This document shows positions 24,345-36,749 of a DNA stretch of 64,000 nucleotides, in pieces (within the stretch, counting starts at the first letter, position 1; each line of letters begins with the position of its first letter). The stretch covers positions 2,976,001 through 3,040,000 of the forward strand of contig SNVD02010473.1 of NCBI GenBank assembly GCA_013180625.2. Reading direction: 5' to 3'. Made by a program: the position numbers and the translations under genes. This DNA comes from Boswellia sacra (Eukaryota > Streptophyta > Magnoliopsida > Sapindales > Burseraceae). Below the pieces are notes generated by a model. That model did not search any database and was not told the origin of the DNA. It worked only from the letters and a program-made list of their open reading frames with translations.

Positions 24345-26765
24345 ATTTTTTCAGTTTTCCCCTAAAAAATATTTGTCCTTTAAAAAAAATCCGCAAAAGC
24401 TAAGAACATTGTTCCCATTCCAAATATCTACGTCCCAATTAAGCCTAGCGTTCAAGAGTTTGTGAATTTTAATTTATTAAGTAGAAGTTGATAAATTTAT
24501 ACGTCATGCTTATGTTTGCTTTTTTTTTTTCTTCCACTCATTTCATATAACATATGATCAAATGCAATACACGAACCTTAATTCAAAGATCTCCCAAAAG
24601 CTTCTCCGCAAAAATAATCTTCACCTTTTCAAGAGAAAATCTTCCAAATCAAGTAGATTAGTTGGTGGTGACACTGCTAGGATCTTCACCTATACCGAGT
24701 CAAACATGCTTTCATGAATATAGATTTCCTTAATAATGATTGAACGAAATCATTTCATCATTGTCTGTATATCTATAACTTTATTAGGATTCACCTAGAG
24801 ATCTCTATCCCATGCTCTTCTTCCTTTGATTAATGGCTTGGCATGTATAACACTTTGGAATTAAAAGTAGAAACTCACCTTTTTTTTCTTGTCAGACCAT
24901 TAATTAGCGCATTCGTGGTGGCGTCCAAATGCGAATTGATGATTCCATATATGGCAGTGTCTGTGTTCATCAAATTCGACTAATGGGCTTTCTGGTACGT
25001 CTTCCACTTTCGATTGCTACAGTACCACGAGTATATCATTTATAATAATTTTAGTCTTATAAATTTTTTATATAAATTCTTACGTACAAATAAATGTATC
25101 ATAAAATAATTTGTTTAGTAAATATATAAAATTTACTTATTTAATGATGATGATACGTGAATAAATAAGTAATGTCACATTAGTTTGTATACAAAATTTG
25201 TAAGAGTAGCACTACTCTATTATTTATTTCTAAAAAACTCGTGAATCATGTGAATCATTTGTTCAAAGATTAAAGCACCAAGTACATGTAGATCTCAAAC
25301 TTAGATTTCTTGGTCTATTTTATACTACATTATGTATAATTCTCCGTCCAAAATAATTTACGTAAGTATAGAATCAAGATGATGTGTACTACTTTTTCAT
25401 TATTACTACCTTTATATTAACTTTTACTATTATTTTTGGCTTTTTCTATTCATGTATGTTATATCAATTTAAATTTATACAAATAGATTTGTATCAAGAG
25501 TTTGTAAATGTAATATTAATTTTTGATGCCATCCAATTATGCAACCAACTATTAAATAAGATTATTATTTGGGAGTTTTTCAAAAATAACAAAAATTATA
25601 CGAGTTTTAAGAGCTGTCAAGCAGTAGTACTTAGATAACAAAGAGCTATAGTATAAAGCTGGCGAACAATTGATTTTAAATTTCTTTTAAAAAGTAAATA
25701 TTAAAAAAAGGATGTCTCATAATTTTTATTAGTTTTGGGAAATTCATTATTTTCTCGAGCTAACCTAAGCTTCGCATAATAATAGAGGTTTCGTAGGTAC
25801 TTCAAATATTAAAGTCAGCCTAACTCAAAGTCCAAAGTAATCTGTGTTCTCCCTTGGTCAGAGTAATACCAACTACTTCTTGGGTAAAAATCATGGAGAA
25901 ATTTTAGCCTCAGAAGAGATGATTGCTCCGCAGAATATTTGCAGCCTAACTCACAATTCGAAGACCCTCCAATAGTCCAAAGATTGTGTGAGGTAGGGAG
26001 CTTCTTCATTTTATTAATAATGTTATTGGCAATAAAATTATTTTAATACAAACGGGTCGCATCATCGATCAAAACTTCACTTAAAAAGTAAGTAATAATG
26101 GTCAGCCACTTGACCTGTATCAAACATATTTAATTATAATAATAATTGCAGGATTAATATGAATATGATAAACTTAGTCTCACCTTTTAAGAAGGAAAAA
26201 AGCAGTTTCTCTAGGCACGTTTCAAATTAATTTATATTAAGATTGTGGGGAACTCCGGCTTGTTGATCAGAACAAAAAATATATTATAATTTAATAGCTT
26301 TCATTATGTTTTGCCTGCTTAGAGTGGTGGTGGTGAGAGTCATGGTGGCGCATAAATTCATATCTAACACAACTATTCTCAAGCTTATTTTATTAGAATT
26401 GGGCGCTTAATAAGGTTTATAAAAAGAGGGTCATTATCATCGTCTACACTTTGACTCGTTTGAAGCCCTTTGTGCAAGACAAAGCTACCCAGCTAGCATT
26501 GAAACAAAAACGAGAGAGAGAGAGAGATTTAATTTGCGTTCTAATTATTATATAATATGAACCACGTATCACTTTCGAGCCACTGATATATACCCACTCG
26601 TGCAAGATAGAAAAAGGATTTAATTAAAAAGATTTACGTCTAATCATAATCATGGGATAATCTCTTTTATGGAAGTGTTTCAGCGTTTGTGCCCACCAAA
26701 AAGTGTTCTTCTTTGCATGACGTAATTTTCAACTAATTAAGATCTTATACATAATTAAGGGAATG

Positions 26766-26812
<47 letters not shown>

Positions 26813-27972
26813 GAAAAAAGAAAAACCCCTCAAATACAAAAAAAGAAAATTATATATTACCCCATTCAATGGTATTCAAGAGATTGATGCGCGCAATTCT
26901 GGGCCATGAACTTGTACATTCTGGATGATGTTATATATTTTTTCTTTCTTAACATATTAATATTTCTTGGGGCAAGAACAGGTTGGGGGTTCTCTCAATT
27001 CCTTCAAGATTGTTATCACAGAAGATCAAACGATACATTTTTTTTATATAATAATTTTCTCAAAGTTTATTTATAATATTAAAAGAAATTAGAACTTAAT
27101 TGCATGCGACAGGAAACATGGAGATTCCCATCACATTAATACGGATTTCGGAGAGCTGGTTTGCTTTTGCTTCAATTGTTAATGAGCATTAATACACGGA
27201 TGAATTAGGACATGAACTAAAAGCCAAAGCACACATTTACCAATTTCTTCCTAACTATGCCTACCCTACAATTGTGATCTATAGATTAATTTAGTTAGAC
27301 AACACGCGTGGAACAATTCTAATGTAAAATGGAAATAATTTAATAAACCTAACTCTTTGTTGTACTATGATACACATAATTTTTAATTAGGCGATATTTC
27401 ATGTTCAAACATTCAAATTAATTAATCTTTTTTATTTTAATTATTTTTGCTTTCGTTATTAATTTAATTGGGGAAATCATTTCTCGACCTGTAGTTTTGG
27501 ATTTATATGCGAATTCTGAGTGTTGTTAGCAAAAAAACTGTTATTGAATATGCCATATAATTACATTTTAAGTATAAAAGATCGACAGATGTTTAGGTGA
27601 AATGTTGTTGTATGAGCTCAAAAAGATGATACAGGTCTGTTTTCAACAGTTATTGTTTTCTAACCCCTTTACGGTGACACCTTTATAGATGAATTTGAAA
27701 CTATCATTGTTTTGCATTTTAAACACTCATCGATTAGCGTTTTTGTAGTAGCGATTCTTCTTCGAGGAGCCTTTTTCTTCATTTTGGTTTATTCTTTAAT
27801 TGATCAAATTGAAGAAAATTTTTGCCAACGGTTTAAAATGAAAACTCTCAACATTTTTCATGCCGATTGAATTGCTTTATAAAATTTGCTTTCTTAATTT
27901 TCACATAACTGGCATTTTGCTTCTTGCTAAAATTTGTATAAAGGCAATTTTTTTTAATGGATTAACAAATTA
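24345..27972. other. Intergenic region, no gene seen
   Basis: AT-rich sequence without a convincing coding region. It contains a possible small inverted-repeat element at about 25017-25215 (left ...cttataaattttttatat, right reverse complement ...cttacaaattttgtatac) and the CT microsatellite at 26767. Short open frames at 25815-26009 (-) and elsewhere match no family I recognise. Confidence 0.4.
26767..26808. repeat. (CT)n microsatellite
   Basis: A perfect dinucleotide run of about twenty CT units. A short GA run also lies at about 26511-26526. Confidence 0.95.
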
Positions 27973-28170
27973 ATAATGCTAGATTGACAATTCCAAAATA
28001 ACTCAAAGTTTATAAATTGAGTGATAGCCTAAGTAGCAAAATTCTACCAGAGATATAACTTCACTAATTCATTTTTGTTTTTTTTCTTCAATAAATTTTT
28101 ATCATGTAGGTTGTCACATTAGATTATAGACTTTAAATTGTATTTAGATTGTAAGTCTATGATTGCTATT
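27973..28170. mobile_element. MITE family A, copy 2 (28.0 kb)
   Basis: It shares the order of family A blocks: aaaattctaccagagatataact, a T-rich centre, caataaatttttatcatgta, and a right end agattgtaagtctatgattg. This copy is diverged at the left end. Confidence 0.55.
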
Positions 28171-29909
28171 AATAAATTGTTAGCATATCCAAGATCGAAG
28201 AATAAAAAAGATCTGTAAATGAGAAACATTTACTTAATTATTGACTATAGTTTATCATTCTAAATGATCCGTGAAATTATTGGACGATAGAATTTAAACT
28301 CTGCTACAATTATAATATCTTTTAATAGTCAATTTATGCTGCAATAGGGTTTGGTCAACCATAAAGTTAAGGTACATATAGAAGTCAATTGAAGCTCATG
28401 ATTAGGTTAAGTGCTAGAGAGAAACTATTTCTCCCTTTCAACTTTTTGATTATGCCTTTACGGAGTTTTCTCCATAAATCTCTTTTTTAAGTGAATGTCT
28501 TTTTCCAAATTGTACCAACATTTTCCAAGCTTACGGCTGCCTTTGTGGAAATTATAAACAAATACATTTTAGTGCACATTTTTTCACACAAATTTAGCCT
28601 TTATATATGCCGTTTAAAAATTGCTATTATCACTATTAGAGTGACACTATAAACTCTATTTGAAAAAACCAATATTTAAAAGACTTTAAAAAAGTCAAGA
28701 AAATATGAGAGGTAGGATGAACAATTGGTCAAGTCTTGTATGATGGTATAGGATCATTTGGAGTATGTAACTCTAGCAAGTATCATTTAGGATTGTAGGG
28801 AAGAGGATCTAGTTGACTTTTCCGAACAATTTGACAAAATAACCGGATACACAAATATATAATTCATTTTATTAAAATTCCTATCTAACTTTGAAAATCT
28901 TCTAAGTTGGAATCAAGTTAGTAGTGATTTTATTTTATTTTCCTTGATCTTCTTTCGTTTCTCAAATTAAATCTCAAAGGGCAAGAGCATGCAGAACCAT
29001 GAGTACCTAACTTATTGAGAACAATAGCAGGCCCCATAAATGAGAGTGGCCATTGGAATTTTTCGTGGCTAGTGTAGTGTATAAAAGACAGTGACAGAGA
29101 GAAGAGAATTAAATTAATGTTTGGTTGAAAGAGAAAAATAAAAAAAAAATTGAGAGAAATCAAGTAGTGGGGGGAGCAGAGAATAACACAGAGTGGTGTA
29201 AACAGATGATGGGTTGGCCTGAGAAAGCAATTCTTTGTGCCTCCAAGAACATTTTAAATTTAAGATCCTGACCCTACAAATTAGCTATTTTTTTTTTCAA
29301 TTTTTAAAGTTTTATGTGGCACTTACATGAAATTCAATTGAATTGATGGAAAAGATAGGAGAATATAAATATCACTGAATATATAACTGTTTTGAAGCAC
29401 CAAACTAAAGGAGAAACACTTTCTAAAAGCATCCTGAGCTTATCTAATAACTCCCCTAAAACCTCATTGAACTTTGTGTTTGAATGCCATTTAATTAATT
29501 ACTCTTGTTAATCTTTTTTCACCTCTATCCCTTTATTATAATTTAATGAAACATTAGAATATTGCCATAGGTCGAGTATAAAGTTAAATTTAGAGATGTA
29601 CCGGATCTTTTCTTAATTAAAAAAAATAAAAATATTTTCATTATATACGTATATTTAAAAAAAAGAAAGAAAAAAGAAATTACTGTTCTCAGTGCTGGTG
29701 CACCCCTTAATTTTGTGTCCAAAAAATCAAATCGAATTATATGATTAAAAAAGAGAGAGAGAGAAAGAGACAGAGAATGACAAATTAAATGAAATCCTTA
29801 AACTATAAGAAAAATCTTGAAATCTTTTTTTTGTCGGAAAAATTTATTAAATTTCTGAGCATAATAAATTTTTGACAATATTAATTCTAAAAACTCAACT
29901 ACAAAATCT
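28171..29909. other. Intergenic region downstream of CYP735A
   Basis: No gene is supported. The final stretch, below 29910, is the expected 3' UTR side of the minus-strand P450 gene. Confidence 0.4.
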
Positions 29910-32567
29910 TCATTTCTCGGATGCATCGATGGGTTTCAAGTACACCTGAACTCCATATTTTGGTTTAATTGTAAGAACAATGACAGGAGCATGGCGATAA
30001 CTACTTGAGATGTTAAAGCTGAACCGCGAAATCAGCATGGCTAATATCAACTTAGCCTCCATCATGGCGAAAGCTTGGCCAACACAGTTGCGTGGACCTG
30101 CTGCAAATGGGATGAAATGGCGGCCAGGCGCAAAGCTCCTTGAAGCAAACCTTTCAGGATTGAACTTGTTTGCATCTTTGCCCCATAACTCTTCACTGTG
30201 ATGAATTGCAAGCACTGGAATCCAAATTGACAAGCCCTTTGGAATGAGGAGATCACCAAGCTGGAAATCTTCAAAGGCCATTCTTGGAAGAACAGTTGCT
30301 GGTGGATAGAGCCTCAGTGATTCGTTTATTACCATATTTAACTGCAAAAACACATAACATATTTAATTTAATGATATTTTATTTTTTTAATGAAGAACTT
30401 TTTTATGCATAGATTAATGTCCAGCTAGAGGCTGCTAAGCAAAACATTTAATCATTGGGGAACTTTATCATTATTTTTTTTTCTAATCTTTCCTCTTGAT
30501 TTGACTTGTAAATTGTTTTATACTGCTGGGCAATTGAGTTTGAGGAAACTGTATAATGAAGTGGAGATCCACGAACTGAGTCCTACAGTAAAGTTTCATA
30601 TTATATTAGCTGATCTTTGAGAACCTGGACTCACATCAAGGAAAAGTTTTTGTGATTATCATAATAAAAAAGGAAACAAACTGCGCACGAGCACATAGTG
30701 AATAATAAGAAGATTACTATCACTTCATGTGGCACTTATTTAATTAATGCAACTTGATTATATAGAGTGTGTTAAATATTGTTTGATTGTAAAACAGTGA
30801 ACAAATTAACATATATTATTGGCTATGGAGTGTTGGCAAATAGACATTTCCGGTTTAAAGTATCGGAAGCATATTGCTCCGTGAGTAATGACCCTACACC
30901 TCTGCTTTCCTAGAATTCTCCACGCCTCCAAAAAAAAAAAAAAAAAAAACAAAGTATTTTCGAAAAAGAATTTGAAAAGAGGAAGCTGATTAATTAATTA
31001 ATTAATGTTTGTTCTTACCAGAGTGAGTCTGGAAAGGTGATCAACAGATGGAGTATCGCCATTGCAGACTTGTTTGACCTCTGCTCGAACTTTTTCTTGC
31101 CAAGATGGGTTGCTGGCAAGTAACATGACAGTCCATGTAAGTAAAAGAGCAGTTGTTTCATGTCCTGCAAAGAAGAAAGTTTTGCATTCATCCATGATAA
31201 GCTGCATATTCAAGCTGAAACCATTTCCTCTCTTGTTATTCTGCATCTCAGTAAGCAGCATGCCCAACAGGTCATTCCCATAAGAGCTGCTTCTACCAAT
31301 CTCTACACAATCTTTTCGGCTTTGGATAATTTCCATTAGCAGTCTCTCTACCTCCATCTTCAATGATTTTATTTCTCTGTTATATTTACTCGGAAAAAAC
31401 CTGTAACAATTGGAAAAGGAATCAAATTTAATGAAGCTTGTGGAAAAAGATGGAATCTGATAAAGCAAAAACAGAAAATAAAAACCCGAATTGGTAAAAG
31501 AGATAGAAACGCTTTTTATTGTATTCAGATACAAAACAAGAATGAAATTAAGCGTGAAAGCAGCAGCTCACCTGCTTCCAGGAAAGCATAGGTGCCTGCT
31601 GGCTTGTGCACAAAGGCGTTGTAGCACTGTTAGAAGATGGAATATTTGCTTTCCCTTCTCATAGCTACAATCGAATTCGGTTCTTGAAATTATGTCAGCA
31701 GTGAGCCTAGTCATATACTCTCCAATTTCGAACTCGGTTTGGCCTGATTCTACCGCATTTTGCAGTGATTGGAGCATCTTCTTAGTGCAGTCGATCATAT
31801 GGACAGCATAGCTCTGCGTACAAATAAAAATCCATACCAACCAATTTTAATTATCACTGAAATGGAAAAAATAATAAAAATTGATCAGAAAGTAATTGTT
31901 GAAGAGCAGATTTGATGTTATTGCTGATGATTCAACCACCATATATCCTTTTCTACCTTGAGTCTATCCCCCATGAATGCAGGGGCGACAATATGGCGCT
32001 GATGATACCAATCATCACCGTTGGCCATTAACAAGCCTCGTCCAATAAAATGTTTTGATCCTTGTTGTTGCAGCCACGATTTACCAGCTTTTGTGCTGTA
32101 CTTGGATAGAAGTTCCTTGATCATTTCAGTCTCGGATATGCACATCCGAGGCTCGATTCCATTCCAATATATAAATCTTTTCCCTACAAAGAACAATCAG
32201 AACGATGCATACAAATAATGAGATTACAAACTTATAAATATAAATGATCTGTAAGAGTTAAGATTTAAGAAAAGAAATGCATACCATATTGCTTCGACCA
32301 AGCAACATAATGCGGCAAGAGGCGGCCAACGATGTCGTGGTTAATATGATCCATGTCCTTGGCGGTTGATTGGGAAACCAGAGCAGCCAATTCCAGGATG
32401 TTCCCGGTTAAAGGCCGAGGTTTCGGGCCACCAACTCCTTGCCGTTCCATAGTCTTTTTGATGCGTCTTGGATTTAGAAAGTAACATGAGAGAGTATCAT
32501 ATGCAGCTCTAAACAATACAGAAACTAACACAACAAAGAAAGTTATCAACAACACCACCACGGCCAT
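29910..32567 (-). CDS. CYP735A: Cytokinin trans-hydroxylase, cytochrome P450 CYP735A
   Basis: ER-anchored monooxygenase of the CYP72 clan. The family hydroxylates the isopentenyl side chain of iP-type cytokinins to give trans-zeatin forms, in Arabidopsis mainly in root vasculature. Exons, in transcript order, are 32567-32285, 32183-31957, 31813-31572, 31400-31019 and 30341-29910. Introns are GT-AG and the product is 521 residues. Visible features are an N-terminal membrane anchor (MAVVVLLITFFVVLVSVLF), the hinge block PRRIKKTMERQG, I-helix AGHETT (329-334), K-helix ExxR (E385-R388), PERF (440-443) and the heme-binding FAAGPRNCVG with Cys464. Residues across all exons match CYP735A1/A2 as I remember them (SWLQQQG, HLCFPGSR, PSKYNREIKSLK), so the subfamily call is firm. 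Paralogue A1 versus A2 is undecided. All catalytic motifs are intact. An in-frame ATG 29 codons upstream (32654) could extend the protein; the downstream start fits the anchor. Confidence 0.95.
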
Positions 32568-32695
32568 GGTGGTGATCAAACTATTAGAAACAAGTTGAGA
32601 AAAGTTGCAGAAAATTTTGATATGCACACAACCAGCGGAGGAGTGAGCGTACATGTAAGTTGAATTGGTGTGTTTAGAACCGAGTGACAAACTCT

Positions 32696-32703
32696 TATTT
32701 ATA
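32696..32703 (-). promoter_or_regulatory. TATA box of the CYP735A gene
   Basis: TATAAATA on the minus strand within cactataaataagag, about 130 bases upstream of the ATG at 32567. It predicts a transcription start near 32663-32671. Confidence 0.7.
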
Positions 32704-32709
32704 GTGCCA

Positions 32710-34130
32710 GAGCAGCATTATTTATTCGAGGACAAATTTTAATATATATTTATTATTGGAATGAGAGACTAATTAATTAAATTCTACGAATTAGATGACC
32801 CTCACTGTAATTAAAAAAAAATTTATGATGGATTCTTTATTAAGCCTATAGATATCAGAGGAAATTAAAGTGTTAACGGTTTGCAAGTAGAGAACGTACG
32901 TGGACAAATGTAATAGGGGTTAGTGGGTTGACCATTAATGTTAATATTATTATTATACATGGGAAAATTAAAATAAAATCCAGCATATATGGCAGTTCAA
33001 TTTAATGAGCAGCCTGACAAGGAAATATTAGATTTTTTTTTAGATTGTATTTTCTTTTTTTAGTTATGTGCATGTAATCTAGTAACCAGATCTTCTTAAT
33101 CAATTTTAAAAGGAAGAGATGATTGTGAAATGTAAATCCTGCTTAAATATTTATGATAGGCTGAGTTTGCTTTTGCTGTAATATTGGGGGTTGCCTTTCT
33201 ATTTTTTTTATTTTATTTTTTAATTCAATTACAATAAAGATAATAGTTTAATTAATACTGAGTCATGTTATCATATATGAGACGTAAGGTTACATCCGCT
33301 TTTAGTTTCAAAAACTTATTTGACGGTTATATTTCCAAAAATAATAAATCAAGTATTTAAGGTAAACATTGGGATAACATTTTTTTAATTTTAAAAAATG
33401 GGTAGAGCTTATTAAAATAGATCTTATTGGAGTAGAACTTATAAAAATAGAGTTTCTATAAAAAGAAGTTGTTGTTTGATTAGATAATTATATAAGTACT
33501 TATTAATGTTAAATTATCAAAATATTTTTTTCAAAAAGGAAGAATAAAATAAATATTTTAAAATATGGTAAGAGTATATTAGATATTTTACAGTTTTTGA
33601 AGCTCAAAATGCATTTTTCGCAAAAAGCATCAATTTTGACTTCTTCTAAAAGATATAAAATAACTTTTTTTAATCACTTATAAGTTATTCTTAGTTGGTA
33701 GCCAAACAATCTAAAAAGAAACAAAATAAAAGAGTTTTTTATATTAAAAAAACTCTTTTAACCAGTAAAAAACCGAAACAAACGCGCTTCAAAAGTCCTA
33801 TGTGATTCTTTGCTTTTTTATTTAAAATTTGAGCTTATTTCACCGAAATATAAATAGGTAAGAATATAAAAGTTCGAATAATATTTTCTTTTTCTTTTCA
33901 TAACATTGGTAGTAAATCTTAAATTACACAAACTATTGTAGTATATGATCACCACATCACCGTACTTAATATATTTTATTAGTAGCATTTATTTGTCCAA
34001 TCGCATCATATAAAGTCTATTTGTATGAGTGAGTTTATAACAGTAGTATTACTTTATTTGTTTTTAAAAACTAAAAACAATTGAGAACTATTAATTAATA
34101 TAAATATGCTCAAATATTTTATATTTTATT
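32710..34130. other. Upstream region of CYP735A, no gene seen
   Basis: AT-rich sequence that should contain the P450 promoter. From about 33370 to 33715 there are diverged inverted segments (for example aaaagcatcaattttgacttcttct and ggtagccaaacaatct) that look like an old MITE, but both ends are unclear. Confidence 0.4.
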
Positions 34131-34232
34131 AAGGGTATTTTAGTCTTTTTTGAAGAAAGTGTCTATGGCATGAAAATTTTTTAGGATGTGTCCAAATTTC
34201 ATCAAGGGTCCCTAATTGTGTCCATTCTTTCA
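34131..34232. mobile_element. Fragment of the fold-back element arm
   Basis: About 100 bases match the right arm end of the element at 22.96-24.34 kb. Matching words in the same order include aagggta, agaaagtgtctat, atgaaaattttttaggatgtg, caaatttca, gtccctaattgtg and ttcatt/tccatt. Neither the TCGAGTG array nor a second arm is present nearby, so this is a truncated relic. Confidence 0.8.
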
Positions 34233-34459
34233 ATTTTCTCAAAAATTGAAAGTCTCATACTATGATTTTTTAACTAAGGTTCTCGTGTTAAAAAGAATGA
34301 ATAATTTATTCTTTTTACATTTGTTTCGTATAAATGTACGTATAACTTTAATGACACACAGGAGTAATATAGTTACTAGGCAAAATATAATTACTAAATC
34401 CAATCATTGTTTTAATTACAGAAAATTTGTATAATTACAATAAAATCAGAAAATAGAAT

Positions 34460-34660
34460 AATGATAATCTTCTCAACTTATATCTCAGACTGTGTATCAC
34501 AAATGATGTGTATATGATATAGGCTTGCCAACTGAATAGTGTGATGATTTAACGAGTGATATAGTGTGATATAGTAGTTTTACTTCTATACCATGTTATT
34601 TGTCATACATGATTTTTATATAAGTTTTAGATGTATATCATTACTCGAGAAAATAATCAA
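34460..34660. mobile_element. MITE family B, copy 1
   Basis: Its ends are inverted: taatgata...aacttatat, then tgtatcacaaatgatgtg, on the left. The reverse complement of the right side gives taatgatatacat...aacttatat, then atgtatgacaaat. The order of blocks (ggcttgccaa, gtgatgattta) is shared with the copy at 39.94 kb. Confidence 0.55.
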
Positions 34661-34997
34661 GTTTAGGGGTGTTTTGAATTGAATTAATTTAGCCAATTTT
34701 TTTATCACATAACCAACTATATATGGTTTTAATAGATTGGCATGCTTCTTACTATAAGACATAACAACTAACAAGTTAACAATGTTAAGGAGTCAAATCT
34801 AATCTTTGATCATGGAAATAACAATATGATTGCAACAAATATAGGATATATACTATCCACCTCAATATAGTTGATAATATATTTTCCTTGTATATGTTCC
34901 TAGATTTCCAAAAGTAATTACTTTGTATATAATACATGGAACATAAATGAAAGCTTGGCATTTTCCATTTTCAATAATTATCTTATTTGTTTAACAG

Positions 34998-35208
34998 TAA
35001 TGCTAGAGTTACAACCTACATACAACTCAAACTCTATAACTTGATGTGGCAGTCTATATGACAAAATTCTATTAGAGATATAACTTTTCTCATTAATTTT
35101 TTTCCTCCAGTGAATTTTTATCATGTAGTCTTTTATCATAATACTGTCATATCAGATTGTAGAGTTTGAATTGTATGTAAATTATAAATCTAGCGCTACT
35201 ATTTGTTT
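34998..35208. mobile_element. MITE family A, copy 3 (best preserved)
   Basis: The left terminus (atgctagagttacaacct, then acatacaactcaaactctata, then gatgtggcag) is matched by the reverse complement of the right terminus (agcgctagatttataattt, then acatacaattcaaactctaca, then gatatgacag). That gives an inverted repeat of ~50 bases enclosing ~100 bases. No coding sequence. Confidence 0.75.
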
Positions 35209-35545
35209 AAATAGGTGCACTTCTTCATCATAACTGGTCAATAGATGCATCCATATCAATAGTGGTAAAACAGTAAAGAACATACTTATTCCCGCTTCAA
35301 CATCTAACATGGAAGGATATCTCTATTCACAACTTCTAACTTAGCGAGACAATCAAAGAAAATATTAAATATACTAAAAATCAAAACGACCCCTAATAAT
35401 ATGATTATTGTCTCTTATTTCTACACAAAAATCAATGCAATACAAGATTAATAAAAGAAAAAATAATAAAGATAAATAATATAATAGTAAAAGAGTAATA
35501 CTATATGAGTATGTATATACATATACACACATGCATACAAACAAA

Positions 35546-35570
35546 CATATATATATATATATATATATAT
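35546..35570. repeat. (AT)n microsatellite
   Basis: About twelve uninterrupted AT units. Confidence 0.9.
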
Positions 35571-36075
35571 CCACCAATCTTAGGATCTTTTAAACTTATT
35601 AAAGATTATTTTCATCTAGTTTGAAAAAGGCAATTACTGTAGTGGAAGATACATTTTCCTTTAGGGTGGAATATATTAATAACAAACATAAATAACTCTT
35701 ACGAAATGACAAACATAAATAACTCGATTACAAAAATATTCATTTTAAAAGGGTTGGACTATATGAATCTTACAAAATTATCTCTGCATTTCTTTTCTCA
35801 GGTAAATCATTAACTTAACATTTAATTATCTAACTATATAAACAATTTTGAATAATCATTTTAAAAGGATGATACTATATGAATATTAAAAAAATGCTCT
35901 CTACATTCATTTTCTCAAGCATAATAATCAATATTATTAATTCTAAAATTTAATGATAAAAGGATATAAATAATTTGAAAATAAATCCATATGTATAACT
36001 TTAAAAATTCACCAGGTTAATATTTGTATTTAACATAAAATTACGACAAAATCTACAAAATGTATCATAACCTTA

Positions 36076-36746
36076 GGGCGTGTTTGACGCGCCGTATTGG
36101 ATAGCATATGGACGGGAGATTGTATAAAAGAAATTTAAGCTGCGTTTGGTGCAACTGGAAGCTTAGATAGCATAGGAAAATAGCGCATAACAGTCGCATA
36201 AAATGAGCTAAAATTATGCAGTCCTCTAGCACGTTTTAAGGCCGCATAAGTGGGTGGGTGCAGTATGATGATTGTCTTTTGTGGTGGAGTCTAACATATT
36301 AAAGTAATTATATTATATTATATTATATTATTAAAAAAATCAATTATACAGTTTTGTTTTTTTAGATTTTGCCAATAAATATACAAACATAAATAAATAA
36401 GTATTTAGAATATATAGTTTATTAGATATTTATATTGAATCAATTACTTTAATATAATTTATTAAATAGATTAATAAAAAATTTAATTATTTTAAAAAAT
36501 TGATTTATTATAAATAATTTTTAAAATTATTAAATTTAAAATATTTATTATTTGGAAATTATTATAAGAATTTAATATAATCCATACAGTCTTTTATCAA
36601 ATATTAATATTATTCATAATTTGTACAATACAATAACAAATCAAACATAGTATAGAGTTTACTTAATTCCATACAATACAATTCAACACAATACTATCCA
36701 ATGTGAAAAATATTATACTATATCATACGGTACATCAAACATGCCC
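36076..36746. mobile_element. PIF/Harbinger (Tourist-like) MITE with TTA target duplication
   Basis: The left end is gggcgtgtttgacgcgccgt and the right end, on the reverse strand, is gggcatgtttgatgtaccgt. Both are flanked by TTA (36073-36075 and 36747-36749), the target duplication of PIF/Harbinger elements. The total is 671 bp and non-coding. A second promoter-like or terminus-like segment (aagctgcgtttggtgcaact) at about 36138 may be the end of another element inserted or captured inside. Confidence 0.8.
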
Positions 36747-36749
36747 TTA

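Noticed and set aside
25815..26009. 64-codon minus-strand frame with several Trp and Cys residues
   Set aside because: The composition is slightly protein-like, but there is no motif, no flanking exons and no recognisable homologue.
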